NCBI GenBank assembly: GCA_001513145.1
Contig: LFSP01000037.1
Span: forward strand, 82,390 to 146,389
DNA: 64,000 nt
Direction of reading: 5' to 3'
Source of the DNA: Clostridia bacterium DTU025
GTDB taxonomy: Bacteria; Bacillota; DTU025
Position numbers and translations under genes: made by a program. Below are positions 50,123 through 59,709 of the stretch, in pieces (position 1 is the first letter of the stretch; the number at the start of each line of letters is the position of its first letter). The notes under the pieces are model-generated. The model saw only the letters and a list, made by a program, of their open reading frames with translations. It was not told where the DNA came from and did not search any database.

Positions 50123-50641
50123 TCACCTCAACCCTGGCCGACGCTCTACAACCACTCGACGGTTCTCCAGGTCGATGTCCACCACGTAGCTCTTGACCAT
50201 CGGCACCAGATATTCGGGACCGCCATCTGCCGCTTCCACCACCAACACATCGTTGGCGGGGCGGTCCAGCACCTCGATGACCTGCCCCAGCAGGTTCCCT
50301 TCCTGGTCGTAGCAGTCCAGTCCCACCAGCATGAAGTGGTAGTACTCGCCCTCAGGCAGTTGCGGCAGGGTGCTTGCGGGCACCATCAGCTCGGCGCCTC
50401 TCAGCCGCTCCGCCGCGCCTGCGTCGGCCACTTCTTCCAGCTTCACTATGGCGAGGCCCTTAGACACGTTGGCTTTCTGCCACTCCACGGCGGCCTTCCA
50501 TGCCGGGGCGGCCCCCGCCTGCACCATCACCCATTGCACGTGGCGAAACCTGTGCGGGTCGCCGTTGGCCGGCGCCACCTTGAGCTCGCCCTTCACACCG
50601 TGCACGCCTACGACGGTACCCACAACGACCAGGTCGTCCAT
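50123..50641 (-). CDS. rimM: Ribosome maturation factor RimM
   Basis: [19 protein letters not shown] ... [20 protein letters not shown] ... [21 protein letters not shown]. Confidence 0.95.
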   Translation of the reverse strand: MDDLVVVGTVVGVHGVKGELKVAPANGDPHRFRHVQWVMVQAGAAPAWKAAVEWQKANVSKGLAIVKLEEVADAGAAERLRGAELMVPASTLPQLPEGEYYHFMLVGLDCYDQEGNLLGQVIEVLDRPANDVLVVEAADGGPEYLVPMVKSYVVDIDLENRRVVVERRPGLR

Positions 50642-50651
50642 GGCTATGCGC

Positions 50652-50921
50652 TCACTCCACTATCTCAACAGTGGCCTTTTTTCCCTGGCGCGCCGCTATG
50701 GCCTTGACAACCGTCCGCATGGCCCTGGCTACGCGCCCGTGTCTGCCGATGACCTTACCCATATCGTCGGGAGCCACCCTAACCTCGAGGATCACGGACC
50801 CGTCCGCATCGATCTGCTTCACTCTGACCATTTCCGGCTGGTCTACCAGGTTGGCGGCCATATACGATACCAAAGAACTGAGCTCTACCCGATTCCGCCG
50901 GCTACTTGCCATCGGCCCCAC
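50652..50921 (-). CDS. khpA: KH-domain RNA-binding protein KhpA (YlqC)
   Basis: [43 protein letters not shown]; between rpsP and rimM. Confidence 0.93.
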   Translation of the reverse strand: MGPMASSRRNRVELSSLVSYMAANLVDQPEMVRVKQIDADGSVILEVRVAPDDMGKVIGRHGRVARAMRTVVKAIAARQGKKATVEIVE

Positions 50922-51186
50922 CGGCTGCGTCCTTCTTCAGGGCGTCCATCACGCCTGCCTTAACCAGAAGATCCTTTGCCGTGTCAGATGGCTGAGCTCC
51001 CTTTCGAATCCAGTCGACAGTCTTCTCCACGTTCACCACTAGCTCCGCCGGCTCGGTTCTGGGGTTGTAGTGACCCACTACATCAATGAACCGCCCATCC
51101 CTGGGCGAACGGGAGTCGGCTACCACCAGACGGTAGCTGGGCTGCTTCTTCGCACCTGTTCTCATAAGTCTGATACGAACGGCCAT
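50902..51186 (-). CDS. rpsP: 30S ribosomal protein S16
   Basis: [46 protein letters not shown]. Confidence 0.98.
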   Translation of the reverse strand: MAVRIRLMRTGAKKQPSYRLVVADSRSPRDGRFIDVVGHYNPRTEPAELVVNVEKTVDWIRKGAQPSDTAKDLLVKAGVMDALKKDAAGGADGK

Positions 51187-51214
51187 GTTGTTGAATGCAC
51201 CTCCGAAGTGTTGT

Positions 51215-52558
51215 TCATGGCATGAAAGGCATCTTTCCCAGGGGCCCTCTGCGCCTTGACGCGTCGCTGATCTGCTTGATCATCTTCCTGGTCTGCTCGA
51301 ACTGCTTGAGGAGCGCATTTACGTCCTGCACCTTCGTGCCGCTGCCCGCGGCGATCCGCCTCTTGCGCGACCCGTCGATCATGGACGGGTTCCTCCGCTC
51401 CTCCGGAGTCATCGACCTGATTATCGCCTCGACCTTGCCGAGCTCCTTCTCGCTGACCTGCAGGTCCTTCAGGGCCTTGGCCTTGCCCAGGCCCGGAATC
51501 ATGCCCAAGAGCTGGTCCAGCGGACCCATCTTCCGCACATCCTGCAGCTGATTGAGGAAGTCCTCCAGCGTGAACTGCTGCTTGCGGAGCTTCTCCTCCA
51601 TCTTGCGGGCCTGCTCGGCGTCGAAAGCCTCCTGCGCCCGCTCGATGATGGTGAGCACGTCGCCCATGCCCAGGATGCGCGATGACATCCTGTCGGGATG
51701 GAACTGCTCCAAAGCGTCGAGCTTCTCGCCGGTGGCCACGAACTTGATGGGCTTGCCCGTCACTGCCCTCACCGACAGCGCCGCGCCGCCCCTGGCGTCG
51801 CCGTCCAACTTCGTCAGGACCACGCCATCGATGCCCATCCGCTGGTTGAACGTGGTGGCCACATTGACGGCGTCCTGCCCGGTCATGGCATCTACTACCA
51901 GCAAGACCTCATGCGGTAAGACCCTGGCTCGTATCCGCTCCAGCTCCACCATCATCTCGTCATCTATGTGAAGGCGTCCGGCCGTGTCAAGGATCACAGT
52001 GTCGTAGCCGAAGGACTTCGCCCTCTCCATCGCTCCAGCCGCAATGTCGGCCGGGTCGACCTTATCGCCCAGGGTGAAGACCTCGATGTTCAGCTGGGAG
52101 CCAAGCACCTGCAACTGTCTGATGGCTGCGGGCCGGTAGACGTCCGCCGCCGCAAGGAGCGGCTTCCTGCCCTGCCTCCTCAAGAGGGCGGCGAGTTTGC
52201 CGCAGGTGGTGGTCTTGCCCGACCCCTGCAGCCCCACCAGCATGATCAGGGTCGGGGGTTTCGGCGCGAAAGTGATCTTCGAAGACTGCCCGCCCATCAA
52301 GTCGGTGAGCTCTTCGTGGACGATCTTGATGACCTGCTGCGCAGGGGTGAGGCTTGCCAACACTTCCTCGCCCACCGCCCTTGCGCGGACACGGGCTACA
52401 AAGTCCTTCACGACCTTGAAGTTGACATCGGCCTCCAACAGAGCCATACGAACCTCTTTCAGCGCAAGGTCCACGTCCTTCTCCGTGAGCTTGCCCCGGT
52501 TCCTGAGATTCTTGAAAACGCCCTGAAGCTTTGCCGAGAGGTTCTCGAACACCGGCAC
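51215..52558 (-). CDS. ffh: Signal recognition particle protein Ffh
   Basis: [72 protein letters not shown] domain. Confidence 0.98.
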   Translation of the reverse strand: MPVFENLSAKLQGVFKNLRNRGKLTEKDVDLALKEVRMALLEADVNFKVVKDFVARVRARAVGEEVLASLTPAQQVIKIVHEELTDLMGGQSSKITFAPKPPTLIMLVGLQGSGKTTTCGKLAALLRRQGRKPLLAAADVYRPAAIRQLQVLGSQLNIEVFTLGDKVDPADIAAGAMERAKSFGYDTVILDTAGRLHIDDEMMVELERIRARVLPHEVLLVVDAMTGQDAVNVATTFNQRMGIDGVVLTKLDGDARGGAALSVRAVTGKPIKFVATGEKLDALEQFHPDRMSSRILGMGDVLTIIERAQEAFDAEQARKMEEKLRKQQFTLEDFLNQLQDVRKMGPLDQLLGMIPGLGKAKALKDLQVSEKELGKVEAIIRSMTPEERRNPSMIDGSRKRRIAAGSGTKVQDVNALLKQFEQTRKMIKQISDASRRRGPLGKMPFMP

Positions 52559-52610
52559 TCACCTGCCTTCTGTTCACCTAGTTCACGGGCTTCCGCTGCG
52601 CGGCCCGCAC

Positions 52611-53009
52611 CTACAGGAGGTCCGGCTCTGAAAGCAGCCCTTCAAGCGCCTCCTCGACGCTCTCCAGCACAGCCCCGGCCTGCGCGCAGTTACCCTTGGC
52701 CAGGTGATCACGGGCCTCACGTAGACGGGCGGCGGAGTTAGCAAGACGACGATGAAGCTCCTCGCTGCGGGCGACAAGCCCGAACTGAGCCTCGTAGCCC
52801 TCCATCGCGCGCTCCGCCCTTACCAGCGTGTCATACACCGCCTGCCGGGAGATCCCCTGAGCTTCCGCTATCTCGCCGAGCGACAGGTCGTTCAGGAAGT
52901 AGTCGGTGGCGATCTCCCGCTGCTTGTCGGTGAGCAACACGCTGTACCTGTCCAGGAGCGCGCTCATGCGCAGCATCTTCTCCAGCATGCAGCACGCACC
53001 TCCACACAC
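52611..53009 (-). CDS. ylxM: YlxM/p13-family HTH protein (start uncertain)
   Basis: LLDRYSVLLTDKQREIATDYFLNDLSLGEIAEAQGISRQAVYDTLVRAERAMEGYE; upstream of ffh. Confidence 0.93.
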   Translation of the reverse strand: MCGGACCMLEKMLRMSALLDRYSVLLTDKQREIATDYFLNDLSLGEIAEAQGISRQAVYDTLVRAERAMEGYEAQFGLVARSEELHRRLANSAARLREARDHLAKGNCAQAGAVLESVEEALEGLLSEPDLL

Positions 53010-53051
53010 CCGGATTGGTGTTAAGGCGCAGGCCTTTACATCGTAAGTGAC

Positions 53052-53080
53052 AGTATACCCCGGTGGTACGGTGGTGTCAA
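53052..53080 (-). promoter_or_regulatory. Near-consensus sigma-A promoter for ylxM-ffh operon
   Basis: Minus strand TTGACA-N17-TATACT. Confidence 0.8.
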
Positions 53081-53220
53081 GGGGAGTACGTTGACTGAAG
53101 CGGAGTGCTGGTAGCGCTGGTATTACGGTGGAGGCGCGGCGACGAGACGGCGCGGTGGCAGGTGTAGCGTTGTGACCAGTTTTCCCATCACGGAAACCAG
53201 GCTGAGCACTTCGCCTCCCG

Positions 53221-53940
53221 ATCGAGGAGCAGCTTAGGGCTTGCTCCTACATACGGAGGAGCACCCCTCGACTTGCTCCTCTAGAACGAGGAATACGGCG
53301 ATCCGAGAAGTGCGGTGGTCACGTCGCATGAACACGCCTCGCTGGGCCAGCGCTTCTAGCTGGAGGTTTGATCTGTCGCTTCCGGTCCATGGGACCTTGT
53401 GATCGCCGCCCCCGTTGGCGGCAGGCCCCAACACTGATCTGCACAGGCGATTCTCCTACACTTCGAGGAGCACTCTGCGGCTTGCTCCTCCAAACGGAGG
53501 GGCACTCCTCGACTTGCCCCTCCAAAGAGAGGAACACGGCGATCCGAAAGGCGCAGCGACTGCGCCTCCTGAGCACGCCTCGCTGGCCCACCGCTTCTAG
53601 CTGGGGTTCGATCTGTCACTTCCGGTCCATGGGACCTTGTGATCGCCGGCTGCGTTGGCGGCAGGCCCCAAGACTGATCTCCACAGGCGATTCTCCTACA
53701 CTTCGAGGAGCACTCTGCGGCTTGCTCCTCCAAACGGAGGGGCACTCCTCGACTTGCTCCTCCAAAGAGAGGAACACGGCGATCCGAAAGGCGCAGCGAC
53801 CGCGCCTCCTGAACACGCCTCGCTGGCCCACCGCTTCTAGCCGAGGGGGAGCCTCAACCTCTGAGCCATCGGGATCTGCGATCAACCACTCGCATTGTGG
53901 CAAGTGCCGAAGCCCACCTTCGGTGGGGGTTTTCCCCCCG
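53221..53940. repeat. Non-coding tandem array, 240-bp period, nearly 3 copies (third diverges after about 140 bp)
   Basis: 53221, 53461 and 53701 align with exactly 240-bp spacing; e.g. TTCCGGTCCATGGGACCTTGTGATCGCC ends at matching offsets in units 1 and 2; units 2 and 3 are nearly identical over about 140 bp. Confidence 0.95.
53907..53938 (+). terminator. Plus-strand terminator-like overlapping hairpins
   Basis: CCGAAG-CCCAC-CTTCGG overlaps CCCACC-TTC-GGTGGG, then GGTTTT; also GGGGG-TTTT-CCCCC. Confidence 0.4.
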
Positions 53941-53951
53941 CATTGAGCGGC

Positions 53952-53993
53952 GAGGCGGGTGTGCTCCTCTCTACGTAGGAGCACACCCGCCTC
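53952..53993. repeat. 17-bp perfect inverted repeat (long hairpin)
   Basis: GAGGCGGGTGTGCTCCT-CTCTACGT-AGGAGCACACCCGCCTC. Confidence 0.95.
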
Positions 53994-54122
53994 TGCGCCA
54001 CGAAAAAGAGGAGAACCTCGCTCGCACCTGTCCTTATGCCTAGCTCCCCCGGCCGAGCCCTCTGTCGTTGGTCCTACCCTTGGCCCCGCGACGCCGCCTC
54101 TGTTGTGCCGGCACGCCACCCA

Positions 54123-55049
54123 CTAGTGCGAGACCAAGCTCGATGCAAACTCCCTGGGATCGAAGGGCCTCAGATCGTCCACGCCCTCGCCTACGCCCAC
54201 GTACTTGACAGGTATGCCGAACTCGCTGCATATCGCCACAACTATCCCGCCCCTGGCAGTGCCGTCCAGCTTAGTCAGCACGATGCCTGTGAGCTCCACC
54301 GCCTCATTGAACACCCTGGCCTGAGCTATGGCGTTCTGCCCGGTGGTAGCGTCCACCACCAGCAATACCTCGTGGGGAGCGCCGGTTCCGGCCCGCCCCA
54401 GCACCCGCTTGATCTTCTTCAGCTCCTCCATGAGGTTGCTCTTGGTGTGGAGCCTCCCCGCGGTGTCCACGATGAGATAGTCGACGCCCCGGGCTCTAGC
54501 GGCTTCGAACGCATCGAAGGCCACCGCTGCCGGATCCGAACCTTCTTGGTGCTTAATGACCGGGGCTCCGACCCGCCGTCCCCACACCTCCAGCTGCTCT
54601 ATGGCGGCCGCCCTGAAGGTGTCCGCCGCAGCCAGCATCACGCCGTGCCCCCCCTTGCTCAGCATCGACGCAATCTTCCCCGCCGACGTGGTTTTCCCGG
54701 TGCCGTTCACCCCTACCATCATGATGACAGTGGGACCCTGCTCAGCCTTGGCAAGCTCGGGACGCAGGCTGTCGGCCCCGAGGATGCGCAGTATCTCCTC
54801 CTCGATAAGGCCTGTAGCCGTGTTGGAGTCAACGGGCTGCCCCTCCTCGGCCCTCTTCCGCAACGCTTCCATGATGGACTCAGTGGCCTTCACGCCAAGG
54901 TCCGACTGGATGAGAACTGCCTCGAGCTCTTCCAGGGCCTCCTCGTCGATGCGGGCCTTCCCAGTGAAAACCTGCTCGATCTTGCCTATAAGGGCCTCCC
55001 TCGTCTTTGTTAGCCCGGCACGGATTGCAGAAAACAACGACGGCGACAT
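54123..55049 (-). CDS. ftsY: SRP receptor FtsY
   Basis: MMVGVNGTGKTTSAGKIASMLSKGGHGVMLAAADTFRAAAIEQLEVWGRRVG, DTAGRLHTKSNLMEELKKIKRV, TKLDGTARGGIVVAI. Confidence 0.97.
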   Translation of the reverse strand: MSPSLFSAIRAGLTKTREALIGKIEQVFTGKARIDEEALEELEAVLIQSDLGVKATESIMEALRKRAEEGQPVDSNTATGLIEEEILRILGADSLRPELAKAEQGPTVIMMVGVNGTGKTTSAGKIASMLSKGGHGVMLAAADTFRAAAIEQLEVWGRRVGAPVIKHQEGSDPAAVAFDAFEAARARGVDYLIVDTAGRLHTKSNLMEELKKIKRVLGRAGTGAPHEVLLVVDATTGQNAIAQARVFNEAVELTGIVLTKLDGTARGGIVVAICSEFGIPVKYVGVGEGVDDLRPFDPREFASSLVSH

Positions 55050-55087
55050 GGGACTACCTCCGCTTAGCCTACGCTAATGTACCTACG

Positions 55088-58000
55088 CTAATGTGAGGGC
55101 GCGACCAGGCTGAACACCTTCGATACGCCCTGCTCCTCCATGGTGACGCCGTACAGCACGTCGGCGCACTCCATGGTTCTCTTCCTGTGAGTGACGATTA
55201 TGACCTGAACTGTCCGTGCTATTGACCTCAGCATCTCGACGAACCTAGCGAGGTTGGCTTCATCCAGGGCTGCGTCTATCTCGTCGAACACGCAAACCGG
55301 ACTGGGCTTCACGCGCATTATCGCAAAGAGAAGCGCGATCGCAACCAGCGACTTCTCCCCGCCTGAAAGCAGCGACATCCGGGTCAGGCGCTTCCCAGGC
55401 GGCTGGCAGACGATCTCGATGCCGCATTCCAGCGAACGCGACGGGTCCTCCAGCACCAGGTCTGCGGTGCCTCCTCCGAAGATCTCAGTGAATATGTCGC
55501 TGAACTCCACCCTGAGCTGCTCGAAAGTGGCATGGAACTGCTCTGTGCACGCTCTGTCGCATTCGCGGATAACCTGGATAAGGGACTCCTGCGCCTCCTC
55601 CAGGTCCTGAAGCTGCGCGGTGAGGAACTGGTATCGCTCTCCAAGGGCGGCCGCCTCCTCCGGAGCGGTGTGGTTTATGGGCCCCATCGCCTCCATCTCG
55701 GCACGCAGAGCATCGATCCGCTCACACATGTCGTCTCGGTTCAACGCCGACGGCGGACGGTTCAGGGCGGCCTGCACATCCATGTCGTATGCGTCCTCAA
55801 GGCGCTCACGGGCGGACTCGAACTCCGCCGCACGCCTGGCCTCCTCCACGCTGGCTTCACGCAGCTTCTCGGCCAGGGACGACTCAGCCCTTCGGGCCGA
55901 CCTCACTTCCCGCTCGGCCGTGGCGGCGGCCTGAGTCGCTTCGGCCCTCGCAGCCAGGGCATGGTCGAGCCTGTCTCTGTCCTCCTCGTAACGCGCCGCC
56001 GCTACCGCCGCGGCCGCCTCCGCCTCAGCCACCTCTGACTCCAGGCGCGCCAGATCCTCGCGGGCGGCGGCGAGCTCAGCCTGAAGCCTGGCCACATTGG
56101 CGCCGCGCTCGGCTAGGCGCCTTTCCGCCCTGGCGAGATCCGCACGGCTCGATGACAGTCTCTCCACCGCAGCAGCCAGACGGCCCGAAGCGGCCGCGTT
56201 CAGTCTGGAGCACTCGTCCTCCAGCCGACGTTGCCTGGCGGTGAGCTCCGTCAGCCGGGCCACCTCAGATTCCAGTTCCTTCTGCCTCTCGGCTGACGCT
56301 GCCAAGGCGCTGTCGATGTCCTCCAAGACGGCAGCAGCCGCCTCGCCGGACAACTGGTCCAGCTCCAGCTGGAGATCTGAGAGCGCCTCCCTCACAGCCG
56401 CAGCCTGCAGCGTTACCGTCTCCAGGCGCCGTGCGGCCTCAGCTTGGGCATTGCGCGCTGCGGCCACGGCGTCCTCCGCATCGGCGACAGCCTTCTGCGA
56501 CGCCTGCAGAGCCACCTGCGTCCTCTCACGCTCCGCCGCAGCTTCCGCAGCTTGAGTCCTTGCCTGCTGGAGCTCCTCTCCGAGCTCCTTAAGCCTTCTG
56601 ACTCTTCCTATTAGCCCTGACTGCCTGTCGTTGCGCTCTCCTCCGGTGATGGCGCCAGCTCCCGATATGAGGTCACCATCTAGCGTGGCCATGCGCAGAC
56701 GGCACCCCGCCCGCGCAAGCCGGATGCCTGACTCCAGCGTGTCCACCACCAGAACCCTGCCCAGCAGGTAGTCCACGACTTTGCGGTAGGCGGGATCGGC
56801 TTGCACTAGGTCCGCCGCTAGCCCCACAACTCCGCTGGCATATGCCTGCCCTCGCCCTTGCCCGAAGCCTGGGATCTCCGACGCCGCAGCACGCTGTGGG
56901 CGCAGGATGTCCAGGGGAAGGAAGGTGGCCCTGCCCGCCCTCTGGCGCTTCAGCTCCTCCACGGCGCGTCTGGCCACGTCAGCGGTGGACGCCACGATGT
57001 TCTGGACCGCTGACCCCAGCGCAGCCTCTATGGCAGCCTCATACTCCTTCGGCGCCGTGACGAGCTCCGCCACCGCCCCCAAGAGGCCCGCCTTCTTCCA
57101 GGAGTCGTCCGCAAGCAGAGTCCGCACTGCGCGGCCGTACCCCTCGTAGTCGCGCTGGATCGCAGCCAGGCTGCTGTAGGATGCCTCCAGCGATGCGAGC
57201 ATCGCGTTGCACCTGCTCACCGCCGCCTCCGCCGCCCTCATTCGGGCCTGAGCCTGTTGGTGCTTGTCCAGGCATGATCGGTGGTGAGCCGCCGCCTCGT
57301 CGATGCGGCGCTTGGCGTCAGCCACCGCTACCGCGGCGGCTGACCCCGCCCGCTCCAGCTCAGCGAGCTCCGCCTGCTTGGTCTGCACCTGCAGTGTAAG
57401 GCGTTCCGCCCGGGCCTGCCTGTTTCGGGCCTCCGCCTCGCGGGCCGCCTTGGCCGACCTCAGGTCGGCGCAGGTGGAGAGCACCTCAAAGAGCCTGGCT
57501 TTCGCCTGGTCCAGGGCTGACTCCGCCGCCTCCCTCTCCTGCCTGGCCCTGGAGGCCTCCACCCTGACCTGAGCCATCTCCGCCTGCGCGGCCTCGTGCT
57601 CCGCCCGGCACTCGGCGAAAGCCTCCGTCGCTTGTACGCGCTGCCCCTCGGCTTCGGCCAGCTGTACCTTTGCGTCCTCAAGTTCCGACTCCAGTTCTGT
57701 GCAGCGCTGCGTGGCGGCCTCCAGTCGCTCCCTGGCCAGCTGATACATGCCTGCCCGGCGCTCAGCCTCTGCCCTCGCCTCGCCCAGGGCGGAATGAAGC
57801 GCGTCGGCGCGGCTCTCTGCGTCAGCCGCGGCCACTCGGGCAGCCTCCGCAGCGGCCTCCGCCTGGGCGCACGACGCCGCCGCCGCGTGTATCCGATCGG
57901 TCATGGCCTCTATCTGGCGCTGCGCCTCGGTGCGCGCAGCGTTCGCCCTGGCGAGGTCATGGCAGAGTAGGTCCAGCTCCAGCTGACGCAGTTCGTCCGA

Positions 58001-58654
58001 CAGCCCTCGCCAGGCCACCGCCTGGTCCGCCTGCGCGCGCAACACAGGGAGCTGCCGCGCGATCTCGGCGGCGACATCGCTCACCCTGAGCTGATCAGCT
58101 CTTACCTCCACCAGCCGGCGCTCGGCGTCCCTCTTGCGAAGGCGGTACTTGGTGATCCCGGCAGCCTCGTCGAACACCGCCCGCCTGTCCTCCGGCCGGG
58201 CCGATAGCACAGCGTCTATTTTCCCCTGCTCCACAACGGAGTACGCCTCTCGGCCCAGGCCCGTGCCGGAGAATAGGTCTTGCACGTCCCGCAGACGGCA
58301 CTGCACGCCGTTGAGCAGGTACTCGGATTCGCCGGACCTATACACCCTTCGTGCGACGGTGACCTCGTCATAGTCTACATTGAGAAAATGATCGGAGTTG
58401 TCGAACACCAGCACGACCTCGGCGTAGCCCAACGGCCGCCTGCCAGCGGCGCCGGAGAAGATCACGTCCTGCATCCGCGATCCTCTGAGGATGCGCGGGC
58501 TCTGCTCGCCCATGGCCCATCTGATGGCATCGGAAATGTTGCTCTTTCCAACGCCATTGGGGCCCACGATGCCGGCTATGCCCTGCTTGAACTCAAGCTC
58601 CACACGGCCGGCAAAGGACTTGAACCCGTACATCGACATCTTTTTCAGGTACAA
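55088..58654 (-). CDS. smc: Chromosome partition protein SMC (TTG start estimated)
   Basis: GFKSFAGRVELEFKQGIAGIVGPNGVGKSNISDAIRWAMGEQSPRILRG; long coiled coils, hinge; LSGGEKSLVAIALLFAIMRVKPSPVCVFDEIDAALDEAN. Confidence 0.97.
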   Translation of the reverse strand: MYLKKMSMYGFKSFAGRVELEFKQGIAGIVGPNGVGKSNISDAIRWAMGEQSPRILRGSRMQDVIFSGAAGRRPLGYAEVVLVFDNSDHFLNVDYDEVTVARRVYRSGESEYLLNGVQCRLRDVQDLFSGTGLGREAYSVVEQGKIDAVLSARPEDRRAVFDEAAGITKYRLRKRDAERRLVEVRADQLRVSDVAAEIARQLPVLRAQADQAVAWRGLSDELRQLELDLLCHDLARANAARTEAQRQIEAMTDRIHAAAASCAQAEAAAEAARVAAADAESRADALHSALGEARAEAERRAGMYQLARERLEAATQRCTELESELEDAKVQLAEAEGQRVQATEAFAECRAEHEAAQAEMAQVRVEASRARQEREAAESALDQAKARLFEVLSTCADLRSAKAAREAEARNRQARAERLTLQVQTKQAELAELERAGSAAAVAVADAKRRIDEAAAHHRSCLDKHQQAQARMRAAEAAVSRCNAMLASLEASYSSLAAIQRDYEGYGRAVRTLLADDSWKKAGLLGAVAELVTAPKEYEAAIEAALGSAVQNIVASTADVARRAVEELKRQRAGRATFLPLDILRPQRAAASEIPGFGQGRGQAYASGVVGLAADLVQADPAYRKVVDYLLGRVLVVDTLESGIRLARAGCRLRMATLDGDLISGAGAITGGERNDRQSGLIGRVRRLKELGEELQQARTQAAEAAAERERTQVALQASQKAVADAEDAVAAARNAQAEAARRLETVTLQAAAVREALSDLQLELDQLSGEAAAAVLEDIDSALAASAERQKELESEVARLTELTARQRRLEDECSRLNAAASGRLAAAVERLSSSRADLARAERRLAERGANVARLQAELAAAREDLARLESEVAEAEAAAAVAAARYEEDRDRLDHALAARAEATQAAATAEREVRSARRAESSLAEKLREASVEEARRAAEFESARERLEDAYDMDVQAALNRPPSALNRDDMCERIDALRAEMEAMGPINHTAPEEAAALGERYQFLTAQLQDLEEAQESLIQVIRECDRACTEQFHATFEQLRVEFSDIFTEIFGGGTADLVLEDPSRSLECGIEIVCQPPGKRLTRMSLLSGGEKSLVAIALLFAIMRVKPSPVCVFDEIDAALDEANLARFVEMLRSIARTVQVIIVTHRKRTMECADVLYGVTMEEQGVSKVFSLVAPSH

Positions 58655-58667
58655 CGCCGAACCTCCC

Positions 58668-58698
58668 AAAAAGCCGGGCCGGACATGGCCGGCCCGGC
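58668..58698 (-). terminator. Rho-independent terminator between rnc and smc
   Basis: Minus strand GCCGGGCCGG-CCATGT-CCGGCCCGGC-TTTTTGGG; perfect 10-bp stem. Confidence 0.85.
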
Positions 58699-58732
58699 GT
58701 GACGCTTGGTGGATTGCCGCTACGACATGGCG

Positions 58733-59419
58733 CTACTCGAGAGACTCCAGAGACTCAAGGGATTCCAAAGCTGCCCTGGCGGCGTTCTGCTCGGCATCGC
58801 GCCGGCTGGATCCGACGCCTATCGACGCTGGGCGGCCATTGATGACGGCCTGAACGGTGAACACAGGCGCATGCGGCGGGCCCTCCACAGACAGCGTGGT
58901 GTACGACACGGTCCCGGCTCCGCCTGCCTGAACACGCTCCTGCAGGGCTGTCTTGTAGTCAGCAAGCGGCTCGGATATCGCCTGCGCTATCTCCCGCTCC
59001 ATCCATCGCATGATGAAGCCGCGCGCAGCGTCGAAGCCTCCGTCGATGAACACCGCCCCTATCACGGCCTCCATCGCGCCAGCCAGGTTGCGCCGCTTAT
59101 TTCGTCCACCGCTCAGCTCCTCGCCGTGGCTGAGCCTCAGCATATCGCCGAGTCGCAGCCTCCTAGCGACGCGAGCAAGGGTGCGGCCGCTCAGCACTTG
59201 CGCGCTGACCTTCGACATAGCTCCCTCGGAGGCGTCGGGCATCATCCGCATCAGCGCCTCCGCCACCACCGCCTTCAGCACGGCATCGCCAAGGTACTCC
59301 AGGCGTTCGTTGGAGGCATGCCGGCCCAGTCCGTGCTCCGAGCTGTAGGAACTGTGGGTCAGGGCTTGTTCAAGCAGCTCCGGCCTGGAGAACTCGTATC
59401 CGACGCCTTCAGCGCACAC
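58733..59419 (-). CDS. rnc: Ribonuclease III
   Basis: LLEQALTHSSYSSEHGLGRHASNERLEYLGDAVLKAVVAEAL; C-terminal dsRBD. Confidence 0.96.
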   Translation of the reverse strand: MCAEGVGYEFSRPELLEQALTHSSYSSEHGLGRHASNERLEYLGDAVLKAVVAEALMRMMPDASEGAMSKVSAQVLSGRTLARVARRLRLGDMLRLSHGEELSGGRNKRRNLAGAMEAVIGAVFIDGGFDAARGFIMRWMEREIAQAISEPLADYKTALQERVQAGGAGTVSYTTLSVEGPPHAPVFTVQAVINGRPASIGVGSSRRDAEQNAARAALESLESLESLE

Positions 59420-59666
59420 GCTCGGCTATGTACGACACAGCCTGCCCCACTGTGCGAAGCTGGTCGAAGTCGTCCTCCGATACTCTCATGTTGAACTCCT
59501 CTTCCAGCTCGTAGACGATCTCCGTGAGATAGAGTGAGTCGGCTCCAAGGTCGTCCACGAAGCTGGCGTCTGGAGTCACGTCCTCCTCAGGTATGCCAAG
59601 CTTATCGGCGACGATCTCGCGCACTTTGGCCAGGATCTCTGCCTCGGTCATTACCGGCACCTCCAT
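59409..59666 (-). CDS. acpP: Acyl carrier protein (start probably 59651)
   Basis: MTEAEILAKVREIVADKLGIPEEDVTPDASFVDDLGADSLYLTEIVYELEEEFNMRVSEDDFDQLRTVGQAVSYI; between plsX and rnc. Confidence 0.92.
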   Translation of the reverse strand: MEVPVMTEAEILAKVREIVADKLGIPEEDVTPDASFVDDLGADSLYLTEIVYELEEEFNMRVSEDDFDQLRTVGQAVSYIAERVR

Positions 59667-59709
59667 GTGCGTTGTTCAACGACAGTGTAACTCAAGGCCA
59701 GCAGGGGCT

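Noticed and set aside
53368-53946. 192-aa plus-strand ORF (and minus ORFs 53319-53591, 53356-53745, 53616-54119) across the tandem array
   Set aside because: The 240-bp period is divisible by 3, so an open frame in one unit stays open in all. Several overlapping frames on both strands are open simultaneously, with no protein-like composition or RBS. Treated as non-coding.
53221-53993. Possible CRISPR array
   Set aside because: Repeated hairpins are irregularly spaced within a 240-bp unit and the intervening sequence is itself repeated, not unique spacers. No cas genes nearby.
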